A stretch of 64,000 nucleotides of DNA from Pyrocephalus nanus. Lineage: Eukaryota > Chordata > Aves > Passeriformes > Tyrannidae. Every line of letters starts with the position of its first letter. Within the stretch, counting starts at the first letter, position 1. Below, one piece after another: positions 38,301-50,397 of this stretch. Where the stretch lies: positions 11,972,556 to 12,036,555 of the forward strand of contig CM076261.1 in the NCBI GenBank assembly GCA_038380795.1, in the 5' to 3' direction. Both the position numbers and the translations under genes were made by a program. The notes beneath the pieces are model-generated. The model was not told where the DNA came from. It did no database searches and saw nothing but the letters and a program-made list of their open reading frames with translations.

Positions 38301-41300
38301 AACATAGAAGATATGTAAAAAAACCTGAAAATAAAGAATACAAGTGATGTGACATAGGATTTTGTTACACAAAATTATTTTGTTGCACTCTAGTTTCAGA
38401 CATAGAGATTTTGCAAACAACATCCCAGTTTTAAAGTATTTCATTAGAAACGCTTGGAAATAGAAAGCTCTCATATCCCTCATTCTTACTTTTTATATTT
38501 AGCACTTCACAGAGGTACATATTTTATGAGTCTATACCTAATGCAAATCTGTGATTTAAAAAAAAAGAAACAAAAAAACCCACCCAAAACTAACCCTCCA
38601 GATGTTACATTCTGAGACCTAATTTGTCATTAAACAAACCACACATGATGCTAGTAGGTTTCACTTTTGTAAAAAGTACTTAATTATAAAATTAAATGAA
38701 GCTCCTTTACAGAACCAATTGTGCTGTTCTCCTTCGCAGAAACCTGAAATGATAGCCAAATTGCACAACAGCTAACGTAGACTGGTATCATTACAAGCAT
38801 TACAGCAGATGCTTGTTAACATGCCAAATTTTTGCATCCTTGCAGATGTCTAGATTCTCCAGACCTCTACAAAGTATTTTTATCTCATCCCTTTTTTCTT
38901 CCTCTTGTTCATCTCAAGCTGCCACTGCCTTTTCATTCATACTACATGCTTCCCTCCTCTCATCCCCACTGTCAGCCCAGTTCCTTGAACTTGGCCTTGT
39001 ACATACCACGCCTTGCCCTGGCGCATTTCGCTGGTTCAGAACTAATATATGAAGGGTCTACAATGGCATCTTTCACCAACCTAAGAAATTAAAGGGAGTG
39101 GAGTCTCTAGCCTCCTTATGACACCTGAATGAGGCCACATAACAGCATTTATTTTGATCAGTATCATAATCAGTGTCTAGCCTTTGTGCTGTCTCTAGCC
39201 ACAGCTATCAGTCTGAACCAGCTGTGCAGAAGTCAGTTCTGTCAATTTACTTGTCTGCTCCTGAGTTCTGCTCTGTCATACATTTATAGCCTGATGACCT
39301 AAATTATTGTGTTTCTAACATTCCAGAAAATTACATTTTCTTTTACAGGACTACGTATCCCACATCTGGGCATTTTCAACCTTTTAAGAACATCAGTCAA
39401 GGTCATGGAAGTTGTGTGATTATCTCATATGATATGAGGTCAAAAATACTTTAAAATGTTATTTTTTTAAATCCTTCTCATTTCCGAGTCTGTAGGGTGC
39501 TCAGAAGTAAGAGTTTTCCAAGATTTTATCCAAGAGTTAGGAAGAAGCAATAGGCTTCTAGTTTATACTTGTGGCTGCACAGCAAAGGTGACACTCCTGA
39601 GGGCCATCACATGGCAGGGACATTCTGGCATATATCTTCTCCTCCAGCTATGTCCTTCTGCTCTGCTGTGCTGGCAGCAGTGAAAGACATAGCAAGAAAA
39701 AAATCTGCTAAGCCTTCTGATGAAAAAAGAGATCATTCATTCCACAGCTTAAAGTATGCCCTGTGAGCACAATAAAAATATTCTATTTACAGTGTATTTT
39801 TGGCAATACTACACTGCAAAAATGAAAAACTCTAGGCTATATAAGCTATCCTGTATTGACTACTTCTTCTGTCAATGCATAATATTAGCTAGCATATCAT
39901 CATGTTTTCCTAGCACCAGCAGATACTGACTTCAGTTAGAAATATATACCCTAAAAAAATGTGATTCTATATACATTCAGGCAAGAGACATTGCTACATA
40001 TTGATTAAAACTACTATTTTTTCTTCTTGACACAGCTTTTGTGTTGGCATCAGGACATCAAAGAACATCCTATAATTTCATCCTAAAAAGATGATCACAT
40101 AACAGCAGGATAAGAAGTCATGTTGTGCCTTGGTATTCAGAGTTCAAGAGTCAGAGTTATCATTCTGATATGAAAACGAACTATTTTTGATATACTAATC
40201 TCCTGGGTAAAGATCTTAGGCCACTTTTACAATCATTTTGCAATAAGAATTGAATGGTCCATTGCTGTAACATATATTCTCTGTGGGTACTGAGTGCAGA
40301 ACATAAGGAGTGTCCTTGAGTCCAGAGGAAATGTTTAATACAATCTGTTAATTTAAAATACATTAACACTTTCTGCAGGATCTCTAGGATGTCCATCACC
40401 CAGGAAATGTTTCTATTTAACAGAATTACAATGACATAGATTTGAGGTATCACTGAGGACTTCTTTTTGGAGAAGTACACTTGTAACTCAAAGTTAAAAG
40501 AAATGTAACCAGTACAGACTATTTGTTAAAAACATTTAAAATAGTTTAACATTTTTTTATTTAAATTCAACACTCTCTAGTCAATTAAACAAACTTAGAT
40601 TTCTAATAGGGCTAGTCTCTTCTTGCAGTAAATTTTGTCTCTCTCCAAATTTTGGAGAGATTCATATAAAAAAATTTACTTAGATGAGTGCATTTTTATG
40701 TCAAAATAAAAACAGAATACTCAACTTTTACTTGTAAATAAGATCTACAAGAATAAAATATGATAAAATATTGTTAAATTAATTTTTCTTGATATTTTTG
40801 CCAGTGTTTTCAGTGCTATGAACAGATTTACCTCAGAGCAAGAAACCTATTAATTTGCTGGCAATTTTGTCACAGTCGAATTCACACAGGATGCAAAAGA
40901 TATTGCAGATTTGGTTTACCACAGAATTCCAGCCATGTGCTTTTCACAGTAATAATGATTACAACTGTGAATTATATGTATTTGTTTTGATGGAGGTATT
41001 TTTTGTCTTATTTTAAATAAAAAGGGTGTATACAACTATAGCAATAAAGTTGCAGCAGAGAAAATAAGGTTAAATTCTTTTTGTTGGCATAAGATGACAT
41101 TCTGAAGTGTCTGTTGGAGTTTGCAATCACAGTTATATTCTGACTACTTTCTCTAATTTGTGACTTTAAGAAATTCTGATGGATTCCTTCACAAAATGCC
41201 TGCAAGTACGATTTCTATTTTTAAAGCAACAGAAGGAAAATGTAATGAAACAGTTCATCAAATTCACTCTTGATAAACAAATATATCTTTCTAAAACAGA

Positions 41301-41699
41301 TAAATAGAAGTCTTATATGGAAACTACAGAAGATAAAAAAGAAGAGGAGCATAGAATGGTCAGTCTCAGGAAACTTTCAGCTAAAATGCCACACAGAAAA
41401 AAAAAGAAGTGCTTGATTTGGAAGGAAAGCAAGCCACAACCTAGACATTTCCCAGTAAGCTTCCTGTGTCAGAGCCTGTTTTATGTTCTAAATTCAAAAC
41501 AAATTCAGTGTATTTGCTGAGGGCCTTCATCACCCTTAAATCTCTGTGCACTTCACTGCATATATTTTCAGCGTATGACTTAGTTCAACACTACAGACAT
41601 TGCTTGATTTTCAGCATTTTGACTCCCAAAATTATCAGAATTTTAGGAAATGGGCAATATGCATGCACAACATTTATACTGCACTAGACTATACTTGAT

Positions 41700-42186
41700 T
41701 TTAGACAAAAGGCTGAGAAGCCCCTCACTACAAGAAAGACACTGAGATGCTGGAGTGTATCCAAAGAAGGGCAAGGAAGCCAGTGAAGGGTCTGGAGCAC
41801 AAGTCTGAGGCGGCTCAGCTGAGGAAGCTGGGGTTGTTTAGTTTGAAGAAAAAAAGGCTGTGGGGGGAATTTTATCATTCTTTATAACTACCTGAAAGGA
41901 TGTTGTAGCAAGGTGGGGGTCAGTCACTTCTCCCAAATAACAAATGACAGAACGAGAGGAAATGGCCTCAAGTTGTGTCAGGCAAGGACACTAGGAAAAA
42001 TTTCTTCACCAAAGCAATTGTCAAGCACTGGAGAGGTCTGCCCAGGGAAGTGATTGAGTCACAGTCCCTGGAGGTATTTAAAAATTGTGAGAGCATGGCA
42101 CTTGGGGACAAGGTTGGTGGACTTGGCAGTGTTGGGTTGGCGTTGATGATCTCAAGGGTCTTTTCCAACCTAAATGATTCTATGAC
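41700..42186 (+). mobile_element. CR1 LINE, 5'-truncated 3' end
   Basis: The segment matches the known avian CR1 3' region over about 490 bases. It passes through AGAAGGGCAA and GGTCTGGAGCACAAG blocks and a frame encoding [18 protein letters not shown], the degenerate C-terminus of the CR1 reverse-transcriptase ORF. It ends in TTCCAACCTAAATGATTCTATGA, close to the ATTCTATG terminal repeat typical of CR1. The reading frame is broken upstream, so the copy is dead. Confidence 0.9.
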
Positions 42187-44670
42187 TATACCACAAATGA
42201 TTATGTTTAAGGATAAATTGCAAGTGATTCATGGAATCAGACTGAGATTTGAACTATTTAAATTCAACTTCCATTACACCCATAGAATCATCTATAAGAC
42301 TTATGTAAGTTACTGAATTTTAGTCTCTAAAATATAGATGTTAATAGAAATTTACCACTTAGACTATGAGATCTTTAAAGTTATAGACCATTTCTCCCAC
42401 TATAAATAATACACCTGTAATAGTAACAAAAATTTAAATTAAAATGGAGTTATTAAGTATTCACTGGAAACAAAAAATAAAAGTCTCTAAGTACAAGAGA
42501 AACTTCAAGGTATGTAAATATGGTTAAAATCACCTTTTCATGACGTTATTACATCTACTTTCAGTTAAAAATTGTTTGTGTATATAGCTGATTCTGTTTC
42601 AGAAGTCCAACAAAAGCAAATTGGTCATATTTGTACCTGTTTTGCAGGATACATTATAGAGCACAAGTAGTAATAACTTAATAACACACTTAATAGCAGT
42701 TTTGCTAAACTGACCCTATAGATGTTTTCCTAAACTTTAATAACATCTAAACACCTTTTTATATAAACTATATATTTACATTTAACTTTCAAGGAAATGT
42801 AATTTTTTTTCCTTTCATTTTCCCTGCACCTTTAAGTCAAAAAGAAAATTTTATCTTTATTAACTTAAGAGGCACTAAAGCAATGATAAATACATTAGCT
42901 GTTTAAAACTGTACCTTTAACTTCTAAACATCTCAAGGGAGATTCTTCAAAGGGTGTTATTAGTCTGTTGCTATGCAGAGCAAACTGAGCTAAATGCAGA
43001 TGAAGCAGATTGCTGGCAAACAGTTTCAACAAACTGTGAACAATGAAAACTAGAAGTCTTTGTATATTGTCTAGATTGGCTCTTTACTAATCATTCCATT
43101 TACTTCACATATTAAGAGTGCTAAGGTGTGGCTGTTATCAGAGAAAGATGGAATACAAATAAGTAAATTCCTACTCACTGAAATCAACAGGAACATTCAT
43201 TATATAAGATTTACAAGTGTACCCTGGACAGATTTAGGGGTATAGACATACATTTACGTGACAGCAGCTTAAAAAAAATTCCTAGTATATCGATAAAGCC
43301 AGGGTATTTTCATGTAGGTTTGCTCTTTCAGCAAATAGAAGAAAATTCATCTTAGTCTATCCTGCAATTAAAGAGTGTTATGAAGGTTAGTAATTATGGT
43401 TGAGGAATAGATGAGGGCTACACCCATACTTTTAAAAGTATGACTAACCAATAGTATTATGTCTATAATACACAGGTTTTCATATCACCTCTATTTTGCT
43501 CAGCAACAATGCAGTCCATTCTTTAACATGAAAAATTTATTATTGCAGAAGTAAATCTTTCTTTCAGTTGTCACCAAAGGATGATGGCAGTTGAGAAATC
43601 ATCAATATTGAATCTATACCCAGCAGGCAAAGCTGCATCCTATCATTGAAAAGCATCCTTTGGTGGCAACAATTTTGTTACAGAGCTACACTGTTAATAG
43701 CTATCCTGCTACAAATTAACACAGCTTGGGAATATGAAACAATAACACTGCTTTGAAGAAAAAAAAATCAAAATAAATTCAAACAAAACTTCCTTTTAAC
43801 TTCTCTTTCCATCAGTATTCATTTGGTATTTTGAAACCATGTTCAGCTGATCAGTTAAAGTGAATAATAAAGTCTATTATTCAGGCACTGACAGTGCATG
43901 ATATGTCAGCTCATTAAGACCTAAATATTCCAACACACATTTTAAAGTCTGTTCTCCTCAGCAGCTGAATGTTTTGATTCTCCTGTTTCTCAGTTCATTT
44001 CTCTGTACCTATCATAGTCCCCACCACCACTGAGAGTATGTTCCTTGAAATCAAGTGGCAGCTGTAGGATGTAATTTATGAAGAGAACAGACTCGAAGAT
44101 CCTGAAACACAGAAGAAGGTTCATAAAGTAACAAAATTAACATTTCAAAATAAGATTCAGAAAACATGGGGAAAAAGTCTATTTCAAGGCAAGTCATAGG
44201 ACAAAAACACAAAAAGGTTTTAAAAAGAGCCCAAAGAAAATGTAAGCCATTGCTCTCTTAGAAAAGCAATTAAGAGGGAAAATATTAATGGATTTCACAG
44301 ATAGAAGTATGCATTAATTATCTCTGACAGCCCACCTTTTATCATGCTCCTAGTATTAGTTTCCTCAGTTTTGTACATAGCATTTATTCCCTGTGAACAA
44401 CCTTTCAGAAAATAGCTGGAGACAAATATTGTCAAAGACTTTGCAATAGATAGCAACATTTTTAAAAACATACCTTGTTGTTCCTACCATAACAGGCATT
44501 TTCCATGCAACTCTCCCAAAAGCCAAAAATGGGTTCAAGAATCAGAAGTTCAAAAAAAAAATTGCTTGTGAGAGTACAGTGATATGACCTAGGATGACCT
44601 ACAAAGCAAAAGTACATACTGCACAATCATTAAGCAGCCACTAACAAGGCCAACACAGGGATAACACCCT

Positions 44671-44778
44671 CCAGAAAAAAAACCAAAACCACACACAACA
44701 AACAAACAAAAAACCCCAAACCAAACCAGAAAAAAAATCACCAAAAAACCCTCAATAAACAAACCCCAACACTAAACC
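44671..44778 (+). repeat. A/C-rich low-complexity tract
   Basis: About 108 bases almost free of T and G, made of AAAC, AACCCC and ACACAAC units. Confidence 0.85.
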
Positions 44779-45140
44779 TATTTTGCAGTTAAATATCACA
44801 TCAAAAAGCCTCAAAACCATGCAAACTTCTGCTTTACAACATGCTGAAGTCCACAGGAGAGATATAATTAGGTCTTATTCTTGCTATATTTAAGGTATAT
44901 ACCAAGCATATTCTTCTAAGTTAAACAAACAAAAATAATTAATTAAACCTGCAAAACTCTGCTGCAGAACACTAGATGCAACTGAGATGCACCTGCAGTC
45001 TATTATAGATCTTTGCAGCAGTAAGGATGCTGAACTACCTGTGCCTCTGGATGTGATAGATGCTGCCTGTGCCAGCCCACATTCAGCAAAAGAGATCCAG
45101 AAGGCTTCAGTTATTCCAGTTATCCTGACTATGAGTCTTT

Positions 45141-45156
45141 AAAAAAAAAAAAAAAA
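45141..45156 (+). repeat. Poly(A) tract, 16 bases
   Basis: An uninterrupted A run preceded by GAGTCTTT. Confidence 0.85.
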
Positions 45157-45599
45157 TCACACTAGAGGACATTCATGGTCACTGCAACTTGCTTATTTAC
45201 ACTTAAATTTAAAAATGGTCTCTGAAAAAATTCCTGGGTATAGTTCAGGAACTAGAAGAGGCACTATTCTAAATACACAGTTTGCATATAGATACAGGTT
45301 TATAGACTAAGGGACTTCAAAATTATGGATTGAACCAACTGTCCCAAGAACTGAATGGGAAATCATCCCATCTGTTCTAGGAATACAGCTATTTTGTGGT
45401 CTTTTACTTAACAGCAAATGTTCTTACTGTGGATACAAGGGCAGAAAAATCAGGTCTTGCTATCAATACTTTCTGAAAGGTAACTGGTTTCCATATTCAA
45501 AGCAAATAAAAATACCAGTATTTTTGAATTTTAAATACATACACTTGACCACATCACAAAGTTTTGTGATATCCTAAGTGGTGAAATAATTTTTGGGGA

Positions 45600-48500
45600 A
45601 AAAAAAAAGAGTAACACAAATGTATTATTTTAATAACAATAGCTTTATTTTATCCAGGATGTTTCACAAAATTTTGTTTGGACAGTGTATGCACTAGAAC
45701 TGCTCAGACACAGAAATCTACTTACATGTAAGACCGTACACATATAAATCTAAATTCATCCTACCTCATTTGAAGTCTGTCAGTGGGCATCTAAATTAAG
45801 AGTTTCATCATTCTTGGCTGTTGAGTATTTAAAAAGATGGAAGCAGTATCTCATTTACCTTAGAAGGCAGCATTCGCTCTCCATTGATTCTAGGGTGACA
45901 AAGCTCCTTATTTAGGTAAGAAAGTTAAATTACCTAATGTAAAATAGATTATTTCAGGTCATGTTCACAAACTCCACAATAAACTTCAAACTCCACACTT
46001 TCTAAGTAAAGGCAGTAAACAAAGTGCTGAATTTATACCATGGTAAATTACAAGCCTTTTAGAAATTATTCTCATATAGACAACTGTGAATGAAATCAGA
46101 CTGTCCTTTTTTCCTCCATCACACATAACTCTCAGCATATTGTCAGCTCAAAAGATATATAGTTTAATTTAAAACAGTATCATTTCAGCAACATGAAATA
46201 GTACTTTCCCATTATAAGTATGTTCTGAGACAGCACAAGATTACCCATCCACATCTTTTATGAGAACAGTGTTGATCACATATCAGCAAATTTCTCCTCA
46301 CTGAAGAAAATCAAAGTCCTGACATTTGAAAATTGTACTTTGTAGATTATTTTGAATATCTCTTTGTTTCTACACCTCCTTCAGAGAGCTTATAAATTTA
46401 TCAGACAGCCTACAAGTAGTTTTGATTAGAGTTACAGAACAATTTTATTTTTTACATTATTAAAATACACTTCCTTTTGTCATCACATAACAAGAACAAT
46501 ATTATTTTATGATCATTTGAGGTATTTACTTCCTTTAATCTCTTCTGTTTTGGAATATTCAAGCCAACTAGATGATAACAGTTTGATAATAGGAGATGAT
46601 AGTATTTTGTTCCTGTTGAAATCGATAGCACAACATTAATTGAGGTCAGCATGGTAGCATTCCACTTACATTCCAAATCTGAGCAGTTCTCAATTTAGTT
46701 TTCACTCATAACTCAGAATCAATAATATTCCACAATATGTAAATATGGAATTTGAGACTGTGCCTCCAGACAGACTCTTCATTTGGAAGGCAGCCCATCC
46801 ATTATGTGATTTAAACAAAGGTTTCAGTCTGAACAAAAGCTAAAGGGGAGTCTAGAGAAAAGAATGAAAGCTTATGTTGCTCTGATCACTCTGACCACAG
46901 AACTTTTAAAATCTAGTACTTATCCTCTTGAAAATTTGTGTAAATAAAAAGAAATAATTTTGATAAATTACTAAGTCACCTAAAGAAATATCACAGTTTC
47001 TAATTACAAAATATTACAATATACAGAACCCAGAATATGGGCCACTTGCAAAAGGGGTAACTTTTTTAACTTACAGAAATATTGATATCACATGTTTTCA
47101 TCCTTAATCTTGAACTGCACACTTCAAATGTTTTTAGGAAATGCAGTATTATATTACAGTTAATGTATGTTTATGTTCATCAAATAAATAATGTCTCTAA
47201 TAATGAAAATAATTGACTGTAGGAAGGACAGAAGTTTGCTAGGAGTCATAACATTTTTTCAACAGCAAGTGAAACACATAAAAAAAAATTCTGATCCATG
47301 ACTGCAGCTTTACAAATCAGTTAAGAAAAATTTTATAAAACTGGAAATTTTTGTTTAAATTGCATTTTAACACTATTAGAATGGTATTACACTGGCAAAT
47401 GAGTTGTGACATTTATTTTACATAATAGAGGATCTTGTACAGAAATTAAACTCCAGATCTGGCAAATTAACTGTTCAAACATAAATCTGGTGAGGACTGC
47501 ATGGCTACTCTGTGTTAAGAGCGTGAAAAGAATGAATCTGACCATGATACCAAGGCTCATCTACACAGATGTTGCTCTTGGAAAAAGCCTACTGGAAGCA
47601 AGAGAGGCATTTAGATGTGCTCAGAGACTATAGATTTAAGCTATTTGATAGAACTCTGAATGCCAAGACCGATGTGCGTCTCCCCAGGGCCAATGTCACT
47701 TAGTTACAAAGTAAGTAAATAACTGACGTGTTTTCCTTGGGTTTTATTTTTCTTATGCTTCCAAATATGATTCAGAGATAAGCATTTAAATAAAGCCTGC
47801 CTTTTTAAAAAAATACATCAAAATCTTAGCCGTGTCATAATTGGACAATTCAAACCACAATATACTACAAATAAGCATCAACATTTAACAGAAGGAGAAA
47901 AAGGAAGTAAAGATAAAGTACTGAGACTAGTTTTCATAAGCAGAGCACTTTTCAATACAATGTACCTAAACAGGCATGCTTTTCAAAAAGGTCGAACAAT
48001 TCTTAAAGTTTACTGACAGTCTTAAACATTACTATATCGAGAAAGGCGAGGTTACTATCCATGTCTATGTAGTGACCATTCTTCCTCTGGGTTCTAGTGA
48101 CAAGAGAATAACTCTGTATACCCACAAAATCTTACCTTCAGTTGCCCTAAAACATCTGAGAGAACAAAGCCTTTTTATTTGTTCTGTTTCTAGACTGTAA
48201 ATCATGGAAATAAAAGGTGAATGCTGAAATTTATTCTGTCAATTACAAACTGTACAGACATCAGTACTTTTTTTTTTAACATACAATCAAAAATGGCTTC
48301 AGAGAGAAGTCAGTTTGAGAGAATGATACTTGGAAACCAAAGTTTCACTAAAATATCAATGTATATTTACTTGTTTAGTATTTCTTTTGACATGGCATTC
48401 TACCTAGCCAAGGGTGAAACATAGGTTTGAAGGGGAAAATACAACTACCCCTAGTAAAGGATAGGTAAATTATTGTAAATGAGATGACAAATTATCACTA

Positions 48501-50397
48501 GTTTTATCATGTTAGAGGCCTCTTTTAGCATATTAATGACTGCCTGAGAAAGAGATATTTTTATCTAGGTCATGATGAAATATCCCAATGTGCTCCAAAG
48601 GATGTGAAATGTACATATGGGAAGGACAAAATAGTGGAGTAAGACAGGGACATAATACTAAGATTAAAAGAAAAGACAATAACTTCTATATATTAAAAAT
48701 CACCAAGGGTACCTGTAATCTGTGCAAATAAACTCACTGCACTTTTGACATTGCCTAATGTTTACCATCCAAATAAATGCACTTACACACATATTTGAAT
48801 ATAATAAGCCAAAGCTCTGATTCTAGCTCCCACAAAACAAAGCATATTTCAAGACAATTCCATTTGTAATGAAAAACAGGTGGTAAAGGAAATAGATGTC
48901 TTTGTGATATGATTTACACATCTGCAGACATTTACAATATGCATGCATTTCCAGGGAATGCTGAGCAAGTTAAATTGGGAAATGGGAATTTTTTTTTTCT
49001 TTTTAATGGGCATGTGAAACAAAGAGTGTGACTCAAGAAGAAAATAAGCTGTGACAAATACACATCTATCCTATCAGGCCTATCTGTTTCCAAATCAAAA
49101 TCACAGTACAGCATCATGTTAAAAAAACACCAATCATTATAAAACTCAGACAACTTTGGAAATAGTTTACTGCAGGGAAACATCACTCAAATGTGAGGTG
49201 GCTGAGGGATGGGTGATTTGCAGATCTCTCCCCTTGCTGAAAGAAGACCTGAGGTTAGCAATGGCTATCCTTCAGAAATTCATTATACAGACAAGCAAAA
49301 CATCCCTCAGCAACACAGACCTAGAGGTTTATCTGAGGTCTTCTAAATCTCAGACAGCCACTTTATGCAAACATCAGCAAAAACCATGGCAAATGACATC
49401 AAATATTTGCACTGGTCCCAGAGAAATTATGCACAAGAATCACTAGAGAAATGTGTTATAACAAAGAAGGATGGAAGAGTCTCACTCAAAAAGAGAAAAT
49501 CTCTGCAGTACCTCTCAAACAAGAGGTACAGGATAAAGCAGTGCAAGAAGCCAATATGTTAATAACCTTCAAAATTAGGTTAAGTTTAGGCAGGCCAAAA
49601 CTTAACAAAACAAAATCTTCTCCAAATTTAACTGTTCATTTGGGGAATCTTGCTAGTTTCTCAGATTTTGTCCCATTTCTTTTCCTACTTCAAAACCCAG
49701 TTTAAGTACCACATCTCTGAGCTGAAGGAACCATATCCTACAGTGAGATTTCATATCCACATCAATGTCAGTCCCAGGCCTCTCTGCTCAGATTGTGAAT
49801 AAGGAACTAGATTTACTCAAATGTTCTCTTTCCTCCTGCTGAAGGGATGCTGAACAACCCTAAATCTTAGCTTATATTTATTTTGCACCTCTATAGTGAC
49901 CAGTGAGACACAGAGAGAATGCATCAGTAAACCCGTTCAAGGGGGCCAATTATCACCACTGGGAACAGGATCAGTTTAACAAGTATAATTTCATATAAGC
50001 CATCATACAATCATCAAATGATAAGTACTTTCAGGAACTAACCACTAGGGCTGGAATCAGACTGGTGAGTTGGAGGTGAAAAGCTCTCTGTTCTATTACT
50101 AAACCCCTGAGCTATAGTGGTCCCAGATGGTAGTTCTGCAAAGGTTCACACAGCTTTTTTTGAAAGGCAGTAAAAGTAGTTACAATTTCTTTTTAAAGAA
50201 AAACAAATCAAAACAAAACAAACAAAAAATCCTCCAGTTTCAAGAACAGTGAAAAAAAGTTTACTTTTTTCTTAAAATAATCTCTCTGAAAGTAGCAGAC
50301 TGTACACATTTTACAAGAATAAACAAACTTCTATAGTATTTATTCACAAATTGGGAGTCAGAGATCATTAGTGCAAATTTCTGCTGACCGGCAGCAT
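45600..50397 (-). other. DSEL: Likely DSEL 3' UTR and downstream sequence
   Basis: No protein gene is recognisable. Further minus-strand AATAAA hexamers lie at 49877-49882, 47743-47748, 46444-46449 and 45644-45649. The last would give a 3' UTR of about 4.8 kb, in keeping with my recollection of a long 3' UTR for mammalian DSEL. The short plus-strand open frames around 49156-49705 are antisense to this region and look like chance frames. The extent is inferred and the true end is unknown. Confidence 0.4.
50339..50344 (-). terminator. DSEL: Polyadenylation signal AATAAA, promoter-proximal candidate
   Basis: TTTATT on the plus strand gives AATAAA on the minus strand about 54 bases past the DSEL stop. 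If used it would give a very short 3' UTR. DSEL transcripts in mammals are reported to have long 3' UTRs, so this site may be weak or unused. Confidence 0.35.

Larger units (their letters stand above)
35661..41699. other. Intergenic, no gene recognised
   Basis: AT-rich DNA with A-rich microsatellites. Open frames of up to 111 codons (for example 37854-38189) lack any known domain and have no splice or promoter context. Confidence 0.65.
42187..45599. other. Intergenic, between CR1 and the likely end of DSEL
   Basis: AT-rich sequence holding the A/C-rich tract and no recognisable gene. The distal end of the DSEL transcript may fall in or near its upper part. Confidence 0.6.

Noticed and set aside
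41975..42316. A 113-codon plus-strand frame with LPREV-type motif
   Set aside because: It is the decayed C-terminus of CR1 ORF2 running into flanking DNA, not a host gene.
49156..49705. Overlapping plus-strand frames of 65-96 codons
   Set aside because: No recognisable domain, no promoter or splice context, and they lie antisense to the probable DSEL 3' UTR.
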